Shown here in pieces: positions 1 to 8,633 of a DNA stretch of 64,000 nt. The notes beneath the pieces were generated by a model. It was not told the DNA's origin. It made no database searches and saw only the letters and a list, made by a program, of their open reading frames with translations. The position numbers and the translations under genes are program-made. Source of the DNA: Paenibacillus sp. ACRRY (GTDB lineage: Bacteria > Bacillota > Bacilli > Paenibacillales > Paenibacillaceae); the NCBI RefSeq assembly GCF_022346995.1, contig NZ_JAKRNM010000004.1, positions 186,001 to 250,000 of the forward strand. The letters run 5' to 3'. Within the stretch, counting starts at the first letter, position 1. Each line of letters opens with the position of its first letter.

Positions 1-1
1 C

Positions 2-1507
2 AGCCTCGTTAACCCGACATATACGGTAAGTCCACTTGAAGGGATTCGTAACCGTGCAGGCAATGGCGTGGAAGTGAAATATGCAGCCGGAACGGACCCT
101 ATCTCCGCCGGGGATGCATTTAACGGTCCTTCCGCAGTACCATCCACCCTCTTGTCCCCGGCAGATGCCGAGAAGAGCGAGCAAAATTATGGTACGGACA
201 AAGCGGAATATGGCCTTCGTGCCGAATACTGGACCAACACGAACATGGAAGGTGACCCTTCACTGGTTCGTACAGACAATCAGGTCAACATGAACCTTGG
301 ATTTTATAACTATGAAGGGTTCAACGCCCAGTCATCCAAGCTTCCGGTTACACCTACGAAATTCAACAGTAAAATGTCCGCGCGTTGGACAGGTTCCATT
401 ACAGCACCCAAAACGGGTGATTACAAATTGTCTCTGACCAGCCTGGGATCTGCGAAATTGTATGTGGATGATCAGCTGCTCGTAGAAAATCAAGGTGAAA
501 CGCTGAGCACAACGAAGAAAGCAATTACGTTAAAAGAAGGCGAATCCCACAACATTAAGATTGAATACCGTACCGATTTCCCGGTACAGTCGAGCCATGA
601 CATGGGTGCCCAAATGCGTTTCGGCTGGGAAGCACCTGAAGATGCCGTGGATGCCAAAATGCAAAAAGCAGTTGAACTGGCCAAAAAATCCGATGTTGCT
701 GTTGTCGTGACACGTACGTATGACAGCGAAGGTTATGTGGACCGTTCCGATCTGGAACTGCCGAACAACCAGGAGCAATTAATCCGTAAGGTTGCAGCAG
801 CGAATCCGAAGACGATTGTTGTTCAAATGAGCGGTCGTGCTGTGGAAATGGATTCCTGGCAAAAAGAAGTTCCATCCATTGTTCAAGCCTGGTATGCAGG
901 TCAGGAACAAGGTAACGCGGTAGCTCGCGTTCTGTTTGGTGATGTGAACCCTTCTGGTAAATTGCCAGTGACGTTCCCATCGGACGATTCGCAAACGCCA
1001 ATCTCCACCGCGGAACAATTCCCGGGTGTGAATGGCGTGGGCACATACTCTGAAGGCATCTTTGTAGGCTATAAAGGGTATGACAAAGAAGGCATGACAC
1101 CAGCGTTCGCATTTGGACACGGGTTGTCTTATACCGACTTTGACTACCGCAACCTGCATGTAAAAAATACAGGTAAAGGGGACGATGCTACCGTAGAAGT
1201 GTCCCTGAACCTACGGAACACCGGTAAAGTTTCTGGTGCAGAAGTTGTACAAGTCTATGTAGGCAATCTGCCAACGAGTGTGGAAACACCGGAAAAACAA
1301 CTTGCTGGCTGGGCTAAAGTTGATCTGAAGGCAGGCAAACAGCAGCGCGTTAAAATCAAACTGGATCGCAGCGCACTGTCCTATTGGGATGAAAAGTCGC
1401 ATGAGTGGGTAATGCCTAAGGGTAAAGTATCTGTTTATGTCGGCAGTGCATCAGATGATATCCGTCTGACAGGCAGCGTGAATATCGGAAGTCCATCCGG
1501 TAAATAA
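2..1507 (+). CDS. GH3 beta-glucosidase with PA14 insert, 3' part only
   Basis: This is the C-terminal part of a family 3 glycoside hydrolase, which removes glucosyl or related residues from the non-reducing ends of beta-glucans. The frame is open from base 2, so the gene starts outside the window and the N-terminal barrel with the nucleophile Asp is missing. In order, one sees GH3 sequence (PLEGIRNRAGNG), a PA14 carbohydrate-binding insert at about bases 205-640, the rest of the GH3 alpha/beta sandwich (GQEQGNAVARVLFGDVNPSG and FGHGLSYTDF), and a C-terminal fibronectin-III-like domain at about bases 1150-1500. A PA14 insert is common in larger bacterial GH3 enzymes. The GH30 gene that follows suggests joint attack on beta-linked glucosyl substrates. 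The exact substrate cannot be told from this part. Confidence 0.93.
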   Translation, partial: SLVNPTYTVSPLEGIRNRAGNGVEVKYAAGTDPISAGDAFNGPSAVPSTLLSPADAEKSEQNYGTDKAEYGLRAEYWTNTNMEGDPSLVRTDNQVNMNLGFYNYEGFNAQSSKLPVTPTKFNSKMSARWTGSITAPKTGDYKLSLTSLGSAKLYVDDQLLVENQGETLSTTKKAITLKEGESHNIKIEYRTDFPVQSSHDMGAQMRFGWEAPEDAVDAKMQKAVELAKKSDVAVVVTRTYDSEGYVDRSDLELPNNQEQLIRKVAAANPKTIVVQMSGRAVEMDSWQKEVPSIVQAWYAGQEQGNAVARVLFGDVNPSGKLPVTFPSDDSQTPISTAEQFPGVNGVGTYSEGIFVGYKGYDKEGMTPAFAFGHGLSYTDFDYRNLHVKNTGKGDDATVEVSLNLRNTGKVSGAEVVQVYVGNLPTSVETPEKQLAGWAKVDLKAGKQQRVKIKLDRSALSYWDEKSHEWVMPKGKVSVYVGSASDDIRLTGSVNIGSPSGK

Positions 1508-1520
1508 AAGGAAGAAGCGA

Positions 1521-1553
1521 AGAGTCGTGGCCGAATGGCCGCGGCTCTTTCCA
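1521..1553 (+). terminator. hairpin terminator after the GH3 gene
   Basis: A 12-bp stem (1521-1532 with 1537-1548, including two G-U pairs) closes a GAAT loop and is followed by a short T run. It lies between the GH3 stop and the GH30 start, so transcription of the GH30 gene is probably reduced rather than abolished. Confidence 0.6.
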
Positions 1554-1577
1554 CACTTGGAGAGTGGGGTGAACGAG

Positions 1578-3119
1578 ATGAACGCACGGTGGAGAGAGAA
1601 GAAAACAAGATGGATGCTCTTGCTGCTCGCGGTATGTGTTGTAGCTGGTTTCTGTGCATGGTGGATGGTAGACGGCAGTGAAGAAGATGCTATCCCGCCA
1701 CCATCTATAGGGAAGAGCCCAGCACCAGCTGAAGCATGGCTGACAACCGGAGATCAGCAGCATCTATTGGAACCGCAGCAGCCAATTCACTGGACAAAAA
1801 CGACAACGGAAGCGAACCATTCCGAAACAGATCAAACTATCATCATTGATCCATCCCAAACGTATCAAACGATGGATGGATTTGGTGCTGCCATGACAGG
1901 CTCGGCCACCTATTTACTCGATCAGCTTCCGCAGGAACAGCGGGAACGATTACTTAAGGAATTGTTTACAAGCGAAGGATTGAACCTGGATATGGTGCGT
2001 CACACGATTGGTGCTTCTGATTACTCGGTGGATGCATCGGGTGAACCATCAAGTTATACGTACAATGATATCGAGTCCGGCACGGATTATAATATGGATC
2101 ACTTCTCGATCGACAAAGATCAGGAAGTGGTAGATATGCTGAGACAGGTCGCTGTGCTGAAACCGGACATCAAGGTGTTGGGCACACCCTGGACCGCCCC
2201 GGCCTGGATGAAATATGGCGAGAAGACAACGAATGGCTGGTATCTCGATTACAACAATCCTCAAGTGTATGAAGCATATGCTCGTTATTTCGTAAAATAC
2301 ATCCAGGCTTATCAGGCACAGGGGATACCGATCTATGGAATGACCTTGCAAAATGAACCGGAGTTCACTACGGCTAATTATCCGAGCATGAGTATGGGGG
2401 CCGAAGAACAGGCCATGTTTATTCGGGATTACCTTGGGCCTGCTATGCAGGATGCCGGACTGGATACACGAATCATTACGTATGACCATAACTGGGATCA
2501 GGCGGTGGAATACACGGGCAGAGTGCTTGGGGATGAGGAGGCTGCATCATATATTGATGGTTCTGCATTCCATTGTTATAAAGGAGACCCGTCCTCCATG
2601 ACGGAAGTGCATGATCGCTTCCCGGATAAACATATCTATTTTACCGAGTGCAGCGGGGGAGATTGGAGTCCTGATTTTGGTGAAAATTTAGGTTGGCAGA
2701 TGTCCAATCTAATGATTGACGCTCCGCGAAACTGGGCTCAAAGCGTACTGCTCTGGAATATTGCACTGGATCCGCAAGGCGGACCAACCAATGGAGGCTG
2801 TACGAATTGCCGAGGGGTAGTGACCATTGATCCGGAAACGGGTGAAGTGATACGCAATGTGGAATATTACGCGCTTGCACATCTCAGTCGTTATGTTCGT
2901 GCAGGAGCTGTAAGAGTGGAATCTACGGAGGAACGGGACGAATTGAAGAATGTCGCCTTCCGCAACCCGGATGGAACCATGGTACTGGTTGCAGCTAACA
3001 CAGGTAACGAAGATGTTGTTTTCCGTGTCGTCATGGAGGGAGAATCGTTTCAATACACACTTCCGTCTCAATCCGCTGTCACGTTTCGCTGGAAGCCGGA
3101 GGACACCTCGAAAAGCTGA
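1578..3119 (+). CDS. GH30 glucosylceramidase-like hydrolase, membrane-anchored or secreted
   Basis: This is a retaining glycosidase of family GH30 (glucosylceramidase/beta-glucanase type). I chose the ATG at 1578, behind GTGGGGTG, because the open frame further upstream runs into the preceding terminator. Residues about 12-31 form one hydrophobic segment that can be a signal anchor, followed by a Pro/Glu-rich spacer. The GH30 core begins near residue 85 (QTMDGFGAAMTGSATYLL). The acid/base Glu is E260 in LQNEPEF and the nucleophile Glu is E357 in FTECSGGDW, both in expected contexts. A C-terminal beta-sandwich follows, as usual in the family. The 513 residues are a normal length. Neighbour to a GH3 beta-glucosidase. 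The family is clear; the substrate is not. Confidence 0.92.
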   Translation: MNARWREKKTRWMLLLLAVCVVAGFCAWWMVDGSEEDAIPPPSIGKSPAPAEAWLTTGDQQHLLEPQQPIHWTKTTTEANHSETDQTIIIDPSQTYQTMDGFGAAMTGSATYLLDQLPQEQRERLLKELFTSEGLNLDMVRHTIGASDYSVDASGEPSSYTYNDIESGTDYNMDHFSIDKDQEVVDMLRQVAVLKPDIKVLGTPWTAPAWMKYGEKTTNGWYLDYNNPQVYEAYARYFVKYIQAYQAQGIPIYGMTLQNEPEFTTANYPSMSMGAEEQAMFIRDYLGPAMQDAGLDTRIITYDHNWDQAVEYTGRVLGDEEAASYIDGSAFHCYKGDPSSMTEVHDRFPDKHIYFTECSGGDWSPDFGENLGWQMSNLMIDAPRNWAQSVLLWNIALDPQGGPTNGGCTNCRGVVTIDPETGEVIRNVEYYALAHLSRYVRAGAVRVESTEERDELKNVAFRNPDGTMVLVAANTGNEDVVFRVVMEGESFQYTLPSQSAVTFRWKPEDTSKS

Positions 3120-3260
3120 GTTGGGTTCTTTTTCAGCAATAAGCAGGTACGGGCTACGCATACATTTCTGGCCGAAGAGGATATTGTCTTCTATAAAAGT
3201 GTGGTGAGTGAAGCTCTGTCAGGCATGGAAGTGTGGGAAGCACATTTGGAATTGAAATAG
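3120..3260 (+). pseudogene. open reading fragment behind the GH30 stop, possible gene remnant
   Basis: Directly after the GH30 stop, and in the same frame, 46 more sense codons run to a TAG at 3258. The stretch from about 3150 (ATHTFLAEEDIVFYKSVV) looks like real coding sequence, with an amphipathic, acidic character, but it has no start codon or ribosome site. I do not recognise it. It may be the tail of a deleted gene, or the GH30 stop may be recent. Confidence 0.3.
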
Positions 3261-3309
3261 AAATCCCCCGTAACCACATCTTGAGATGAATGGTCGCGGG
3301 GGATTTTTC
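3261..3309. terminator. bidirectional terminator between GH30 and the FNT channel gene
   Basis: AAATCCCCCG (3261-3270) pairs with CGGGGGATTT (3297-3306). Inner pairing ACCA/TGGT and CATC/GATG lengthens the stem. There are A and T runs on the two sides, as expected between convergent genes. Confidence 0.85.
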
Positions 3310-3314
3310 ATACA

Positions 3315-4103
3315 TTAGTGAGTCTCATCATCGAGAAAGGGTTTGTTCACCGCATAATACATGAAGCCCATCAGCAGTACGCCCCCCACCAGATTGCCGA
3401 GGGTTACCGGAACGAGGTTATGAATGACCCCGCCAAACGAGATCGTCCCTGGATGATTCAGCACCAGCGCAATGGCGAACGTACACATATTGGCTACGCT
3501 GTGCTCATATCCCGAGATGAAAAAACAGAAGACAAACAGCATCATGGCGAACATTTTGGCGCCGTTCTCTTTCATGAACATCGGCACGAAGAACGCCAGG
3601 CACACGAGCCAGTTACATAGAATTCCCCGGAAAAAGAGCTGCATCGCCGGTGCTTCCATCTTGTGCTCTACCACACTTAGCAGAAATCCATTGACCTGAG
3701 ATGAATCGAATAATCCCGTCAGATAGATTAATAGAGCAAAGACGGCCGCGCCCATCAGGTTCCCGCTGTAACTGGCAATCCACAACTTCACGACTTCGAG
3801 CCAGCGCAGCTTCTTCCTGAGTGCAGCGTACGTGTAATAAAACGTATTTCCGGTAAACAGGTCACCCCCGCCATACGCAATCAGAATAATAGCCGCTCCA
3901 AACGTAAGTGCTGCCATGGGGTATGTAAATGGGGACTGCTCCATATAAAAGAAGTTACCTGTCTTAAATGCCACGATCACACCAAATCCAATAAACATAC
4001 TCGCTAACATGGAACGTGAGAGGTACCTGATTAAACTCTGTTTGTAAATCTTGTGCTTCTTCAAGGCTAGCTGTTCAACATTGCGTAAACCTTCGGTTTC
4101 CAT
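3315..4103 (-). CDS. formate/nitrite transporter (FNT) family channel
   Basis: This integral membrane protein belongs to the FocA/NirC family of pentameric channels for formate, nitrite or similar small anions. Six hydrophobic segments are visible. Family motifs are present: GGGDLFTGNTF in the first half, NWLVCLAFF, the central-histidine segment GYEHSVANM, and VTLGNLVGG near the end. The 262 residues are normal. The start is supported by AGGAGG eight bases upstream. It is transcribed alone and shares a terminator with the convergent GH30 gene. Anion preference cannot be read from the sequence and no formate or nitrite enzyme lies nearby. Confidence 0.93.
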   Translation of the reverse strand: METEGLRNVEQLALKKHKIYKQSLIRYLSRSMLASMFIGFGVIVAFKTGNFFYMEQSPFTYPMAALTFGAAIILIAYGGGDLFTGNTFYYTYAALRKKLRWLEVVKLWIASYSGNLMGAAVFALLIYLTGLFDSSQVNGFLLSVVEHKMEAPAMQLFFRGILCNWLVCLAFFVPMFMKENGAKMFAMMLFVFCFFISGYEHSVANMCTFAIALVLNHPGTISFGGVIHNLVPVTLGNLVGGVLLMGFMYYAVNKPFLDDETH

Positions 4104-4244
4104 AATTCGCCTCCTGTTTCTCGGTGTAATGCTTACATTATAACGAAAATTTGGAAGAAGTGTGGTATGAGTTTAAACTACCACAGCAGCAGTTCAGTTA
4201 AACATTCAATATCCAATCATGCAGATACCCAGACAGAATGAATG

Positions 4245-4652
4245 CTATTTCACTGGAAAAGGGTACATGCAGGCGCCTAGAATTTCAGCTAGTTGTTCCT
4301 CTGTTCGTTCACGCGGGGCCAATTCTTCTGCGTAGGAGCGCTCCAGTTTGGCTCTCATAAAACGTTCGGCATATTCATTGGGACGGGAGTGAAAGTCTTT
4401 GGTGTACTCTGCAAAGGCATGCGCATCCCGAACCTTTTCCAGCACACTGTTCAGCAGAGGACTGCCTGCGTAGAGCAGTGAGTCGGTTTCTTCACATTCA
4501 AACTTCAGGAACATGATCGCCTTCTGCAAGGCATTGATCTCACCCTGGGTCAGGTAGACAGGCTTCACGGCATGTTCTCCCGATGCTGCATTGGACTGAT
4601 CCGGTTTTTCATAAGCTTCATGTTCAGGGGAAGAAGGGTCTTGTTTGTTCAT
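4245..4652 (-). CDS. uncharacterised protein, last gene of the immunity-like operon
   Basis: This is a 135-residue soluble protein that I do not recognise. It has a polar, probably disordered N terminus of about 30 residues, then a helical, charged region with two conserved-looking Cys (KFECEETD and LGACMYPF). Its ATG overlaps the stop of the HEAT-like gene by four bases (ATGA), with AAGGAAGTGA ahead of it, so it is translationally coupled. It has no signal peptide or membrane segment. By position it may be a third immunity-type protein or an accessory of the HEAT-like protein, but that is inference. Confidence 0.75.
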   Translation of the reverse strand: MNKQDPSSPEHEAYEKPDQSNAASGEHAVKPVYLTQGEINALQKAIMFLKFECEETDSLLYAGSPLLNSVLEKVRDAHAFAEYTKDFHSRPNEYAERFMRAKLERSYAEELAPRERTEEQLAEILGACMYPFPVK

Positions 4653-5164
4653 GGGTTATCACTTCCTTGGTTTGATTGTAGTACCCGCTTCGCAGAAGAG
4701 CCGAAATCGGGATCAGATTGAAGTGACTCTAGCGCCGACCTCGCACCAGAAACGTGTTGATGTGCAGCAAGAACAGCAAAGGCAGCTCCCTTGACCAGGA
4801 TGTAGGCATTCCCCTGCAAAACCTCAAGAGCCAGTTGAATCTCGTCTTCGGTGATGGGCAATAGGGCCAGAGTCTGCAAAGCGTAGTTTTGTACATCCTC
4901 ATCTTCGCCCAGATCACGAACAAGCTGCGCAGCAGCATGCAGGACTTCATTTATAAGTTCAGAGAAGCCTGCCAAACCAAGGGCACGCCAGGCTTCAATG
5001 CGCACCAGATCTTCTTCTTGAGAATTCATGCCGATAGCGAGAACTCGCTGCGTGAGATGGTTATCCGTTAGCTCGGTCAGATTACGAAGAGCCTGTAACT
5101 TTTCTTCTCCACTGAGTGCGTCAAAATCTGGCTGTTCAAAGTTATTGTAATTCAGATCAGACAT
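4649..5164 (-). CDS. HEAT-repeat-like protein
   Basis: This is a 171-residue, acidic, all-helical protein with repeating pairs of helices of the HEAT/Armadillo kind. Examples are VRIEAWRALGLAGF, NYALQTLALLPI and ILVKGAAFAVLAAH, spaced about 35 residues apart. Such repeats bind other proteins, and short HEAT proteins occur among bacterial toxin-immunity genes. The start follows AGGAGGTGA with a ten-base spacer. It sits between an Im-type immunity gene, 29 bases upstream, and an overlapping unknown gene, so all three are probably co-transcribed. No enzymatic motif is visible. Confidence 0.8.
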   Translation of the reverse strand: MSDLNYNNFEQPDFDALSGEEKLQALRNLTELTDNHLTQRVLAIGMNSQEEDLVRIEAWRALGLAGFSELINEVLHAAAQLVRDLGEDEDVQNYALQTLALLPITEDEIQLALEVLQGNAYILVKGAAFAVLAAHQHVSGARSALESLQSDPDFGSSAKRVLQSNQGSDNP

Positions 5165-5193
5165 AGTAGATCATTCACCTCCTGAATGAGAAG

Positions 5194-5412
5194 CTAGGAT
5201 TGGGGAGGGAGCTGAATGGGTCGAGCAGTCAGTGCTTCTTCCACAATCTGTTCGGGGGTCAGGTCCCGATCATCCCAGAAAATCAGATTACTGATCTCCG
5301 CATAAGGCAGCTGCTGCTGCAGCTCAGTCAGCATGTTATCCAGTTCCGCTTCGGTTCCTTCGGCATTCATCAGCTTGCGAACCCGTTCTACCAATTGAGC
5401 ATGGTCAGACAT
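5194..5412 (-). CDS. bacteriocin immunity protein, colicin/pyocin Im family
   Basis: This 72-residue acidic protein resembles the Im family that binds and blocks nuclease bacteriocins. It has a helical first half with an EGTEAELD segment, then the family signature around SNLIFWDD and LTPEQIVEEAL, which matches the pattern of a LIF/LIY core followed by a pro-glu-x-ile helix. I placed the start at the ATG behind AGGAGG with seven spacer bases; an earlier in-frame ATG at 5436 lacks a ribosome site. No nuclease toxin gene lies beside it, so it is an orphan immunity gene here. It heads an operon with a HEAT-like protein and an unknown protein. Confidence 0.75.
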   Translation of the reverse strand: MSDHAQLVERVRKLMNAEGTEAELDNMLTELQQQLPYAEISNLIFWDDRDLTPEQIVEEALTARPIQLPPQS

Positions 5413-5873
5413 ATCAAAACCTCCTGAATAATTCATATGATTAGTTACTTAACTAGATTTACACAGATTAATTTCTGCGTACAACTTCGTTTTCCAAAAT
5501 CCGCCTTCAGCTTCCTAGTGGAGCATTGCATTAACTTACAAATCTCCCCAATAGTTATCTACATTATAACGAATTCCAAGACAGAGATACGGTATTTTCT
5601 GAAAGAACACAAAGTGATTTTCAAATGTATACATATTATATGGATAGATATTTTTTTTGTGTTTTTTCGTTACATATTTATATTTATTTCATTTCGAATT
5701 TCAAGCTATATTGCATGTGTTGAGTTGAATCCATGTTATATGAATCGTCCCTGAGATAAACATTAATAGCCTCCTTTTTAATGGATAATATGTTAATCAT
5801 TTTGTTCAGAATTGGTTCAGAGTCCCTTGCTAGAATATGGGCCGAAACGAAGTATTTTTGGGAGGAACGGACT
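5413..5873. other. AT-rich divergent intergenic region
   Basis: This 461-base stretch separates the leftward immunity operon from the rightward SLH operon and must carry both promoters. Roughly 5440-5760 is very AT-rich with long T runs. An open frame of 105 codons there has no ribosome site and a composition typical of noncoding DNA, so I do not call it. I could not place a convincing -35/-10 pair. Confidence 0.6.
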
Positions 5874-8597
5874 ATGAATCAGGACTGGAAAAAGCTGCTG
5901 CTTACTGTCACTGTAATTGGCATGCTGTGGGGGAATCAAAGCGTTAGTGCAGCAGAAGAGCAAACAGGAGGCGTTAACCCGATATCATCGGTTTTTATAG
6001 ACGAAGTTGATATTCGTTCAACTTCCCTGCAAGCCGTACAAGAGGCAGTGAAGCAAGGGTTAATCTCTGGCTATCCGGATGGATCATTTCATCCACGTCA
6101 GTATTTAACCCGGAGAGAAATGGCTGTATTGCTGGCCAAAGCGTCTAAGTTACCTCTTGAGGAACAGTCGGCTACTGGCCTTAAAAACAAGGACTGGGCA
6201 TCTCCTTATATAGAGGCTATACGTAAAGCAGGCTGGATGACCGGGGATGCCTCAGGAAATTTCCACGCAAATGATCCGATTCGCCGAGAAGAGCTTGCTT
6301 CCATATTGGTAAGAGTTACGGGTACGCAAGAAGTTAAGGGAGGTCAGCCACAACCGATCTCGGATGAGTCCTTGGTGAGTGGTTGGGCCAAAGAACAGGT
6401 ACAAACGGCTCTGAAGCTTGGATTATTGGAATCGAGTGAGGGGAAATTTGAATCTAAAGCTTTGGTTGAACGTCAAGATATTGCAGCAATTCTGGTGGAT
6501 GTGTTCCGGACAGGGGAGCGAACGGCGTCCTTAACCGAATTGGACGGAGATATTGCTTATATAGATGGGCGTGCTTTTGTAATCGGAAAGGAACTGCAAA
6601 GCATTTTGAATGAAGGAAACAAGAAAGCATTACAGGATGCCGTAATTACCTATGATGCAAGAACACGCAATCTGTCCTCCTTGTCGGGCATTCAGATTAC
6701 ACAGCCGGGTACGGCCGCTAAGCCCATTACATTGAATCTAAAAGATACATCCTATCAGGGTGCAATTTCAGTCTCTGCAGACCATGTCATTTTGAAAGCC
6801 GATACATTATCCAAAGTTATTTTGAAATCCGGGTCAAGTACACTAACTATCGAAAGTGATATTGATGAAGTGACGGTTGATACCACCGATAAAATTATTG
6901 TTCAGGGAAGTGGGACGTGGAGACAGGTTGTACTGAAAAGTGCGAAATCCGTCATTCAATTGCCTACCAGTGTGAAAACAGAGAAAGTGATCCTTGCGGA
7001 GGGTGGAGCATTATCTCAGATCATTCGCAATACGCCTTCGACGACGACATCATCTGCTTCTGCGGGAACAAGTAATTCAAGTTCGGGCTCAGGTTCATCT
7101 GGACCATCAACACCAACACCGAACCCGACGCCAGAACCAACGCCAGAACCAACGCCAGAACCAACACCAGAACCAACACCAGAACCAGAGCCAGAACTGC
7201 CAGTTGTTGTGCCACCGTCTCCTGTAAATCATCAACCGATTGTTCAAGCGATTATTCCCAACAAGACCGTTTTTTTGGGAGAAGGTGCACAAGAGATTGA
7301 TCTGAGCACTGTATTTACGGATGTGGACGAGGATGAACTGAGTTATGAAATTTCAGAATTGGATCAAAGGATCGCTTCTGGCGAAATTCAGGGTTCCAAA
7401 TTAAAAATACAGCCCATTTCCATAGGGAATACAAAGGTAACGGTGAAAGCTGAAGACGGAAAGGGAGGAAGTGAGGTAACATCATTTCTCTATGTCGTCC
7501 AACCTATCTTCATTCCACCGATACCACCGATTGTAATCCCGCCAATCATTTTGCCTCAACCGCCAGTAAACCATGCTCCCGAAGTGATTGAAGCATTGCA
7601 AGCGGTTGAAGTTGAATTGGGGGCTGCAAATGGTCCAACAGACTTGAAGACCATTTTCTCTGACCCCGACGGAGATGTACTGACCTTCGTTGCAACCTCT
7701 TCGAATCAGCAAGTTGCGGATGCTGATATTACAGGCAGTATGCTGACGTTGAACACCCACTCTCCTGGTATTGCTGAAATTACGGTAACTGCCAAGGATA
7801 GTAATGGTGGGGAAGTGGAGAGCAAGTTTAATGTCATGGTCAAAGCACCCAACGCTGTTAATCATAAGCCCACAGTAGCAAGACAGATTACTAAAATGAA
7901 TGTAACGCTGGGAAAGGTTAGCGATACAGTCAATCTGGCCGGAGTATTCGAAGATGCAGATGGAGACACTCTGACGTACACAGCAGAATCTTCGGACCCT
8001 AATGTAGCAGAAGCGATGGTGCAGGAAGACATGTTAACACTTACCTTTAAGGACGCTGTAGGTTCAGCTACAATTACCGTCAAGGCTTCTGATCCGGATG
8101 GTGAGGAGACGGTGACAACATTTGCTGTAGATGTTCAAGATCCTGATGCAGGAAAGGGACTGTTTATTTCCGAGTTGGTCTGGGGCGAGAATTTTAATCA
8201 AGCTATTGAGCTGTACAATCCGACATCCAAATCACTTAATGGAGGGGATATTACGATTGTTCGGAGCGACTCAGATACCCCGATTACGCTAGACTCGGGT
8301 ACCATTATTCTCTCCACAGGTACGTTAGTTCTCGCAGAAGAGTTTAGTGATTTTACAGAGGAAGAGTACTATTACTTGACTTTAGATTTGGATGAAAATA
8401 CAGAACCAGTAACGCTTACTCTATATTATAAAGGGGAAGTCATGGATAAGGCAGTTATTGTACCGGCTCAATCTTTGACAAGGAAATGGGATACCATTCA
8501 AGGTGACAAGGTTTCTTATGAACCATCTGAATGGAACAATCTCGGAGAAAACAATTATGGCAACTTGGGAAAATTTGATCCTCTAATTAATCCTTAA
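5874..8597 (+). CDS. SLH-domain surface protein with cadherin-like repeats and lamin-tail-like C terminus
   Basis: This is a secreted, wall-anchored protein of 907 residues. The start ATG follows GGAGG with eight spacer bases; the upstream in-frame ATG lacks a site. A signal peptide covers residues 1-27 (ending VSAA). Three SLH repeats follow at about 50-92, 105-150 and 165-212 (motifs SGYPDGSFHP and TRREMAVLLAKA), which bind pyruvylated secondary wall polymer. After a beta-rich region comes a PTPEP linker (about 402-447). Then come three Ig/cadherin-like modules, each starting VNHxP and carrying D-x-D-x-D acidic loops that suggest calcium binding. The last domain, from about residue 763 (ISELVWGENFNQAIELYNP), resembles a lamin-tail domain. 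The downstream gene is a longer paralogue 36 bases away. The role is probably adhesion or surface structure. Confidence 0.88.
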   Translation: MNQDWKKLLLTVTVIGMLWGNQSVSAAEEQTGGVNPISSVFIDEVDIRSTSLQAVQEAVKQGLISGYPDGSFHPRQYLTRREMAVLLAKASKLPLEEQSATGLKNKDWASPYIEAIRKAGWMTGDASGNFHANDPIRREELASILVRVTGTQEVKGGQPQPISDESLVSGWAKEQVQTALKLGLLESSEGKFESKALVERQDIAAILVDVFRTGERTASLTELDGDIAYIDGRAFVIGKELQSILNEGNKKALQDAVITYDARTRNLSSLSGIQITQPGTAAKPITLNLKDTSYQGAISVSADHVILKADTLSKVILKSGSSTLTIESDIDEVTVDTTDKIIVQGSGTWRQVVLKSAKSVIQLPTSVKTEKVILAEGGALSQIIRNTPSTTTSSASAGTSNSSSGSGSSGPSTPTPNPTPEPTPEPTPEPTPEPTPEPEPELPVVVPPSPVNHQPIVQAIIPNKTVFLGEGAQEIDLSTVFTDVDEDELSYEISELDQRIASGEIQGSKLKIQPISIGNTKVTVKAEDGKGGSEVTSFLYVVQPIFIPPIPPIVIPPIILPQPPVNHAPEVIEALQAVEVELGAANGPTDLKTIFSDPDGDVLTFVATSSNQQVADADITGSMLTLNTHSPGIAEITVTAKDSNGGEVESKFNVMVKAPNAVNHKPTVARQITKMNVTLGKVSDTVNLAGVFEDADGDTLTYTAESSDPNVAEAMVQEDMLTLTFKDAVGSATITVKASDPDGEETVTTFAVDVQDPDAGKGLFISELVWGENFNQAIELYNPTSKSLNGGDITIVRSDSDTPITLDSGTIILSTGTLVLAEEFSDFTEEEYYYLTLDLDENTEPVTLTLYYKGEVMDKAVIVPAQSLTRKWDTIQGDKVSYEPSEWNNLGENNYGNLGKFDPLINP
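7121..7197 (+). repeat. 12-base tandem repeat encoding the PTPEP linker
   Basis: Units of CCAACRCCAGAA repeat about five times in frame and encode alternating Pro-Thr-Pro-Glu. Such a tract can change length by slippage, which would lengthen or shorten the stalk between the SLH anchor and the cadherin-like modules without breaking the frame. Confidence 0.85.
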
Positions 8598-8633
8598 CTT
8601 CATTCGTTTTATAACAGATACAGAAGGGGAAAC

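Noticed and set aside
3318..3699. Plus-strand open frames across the formate/nitrite transporter gene
   Set aside because: They are antisense shadows of a clear membrane protein and lack ribosome sites.
5437..5754. 105-codon open frame in the AT-rich gap before the SLH operon
   Set aside because: No ribosome site, Phe/Ile-rich composition typical of AT-rich noncoding DNA, and it fills a divergent promoter region.
5802..5836. Possible sigma-A promoter (TTGGTT and TAGAAT) before the first SLH gene
   Set aside because: The spacing is 13 bases for the best pair and 20 or more for others, outside the usual range.
7121..7197. Short regular repeats resembling a CRISPR array
   Set aside because: They are contiguous 12-base in-frame units encoding Pro-Thr-Pro-Glu, with no spacers.
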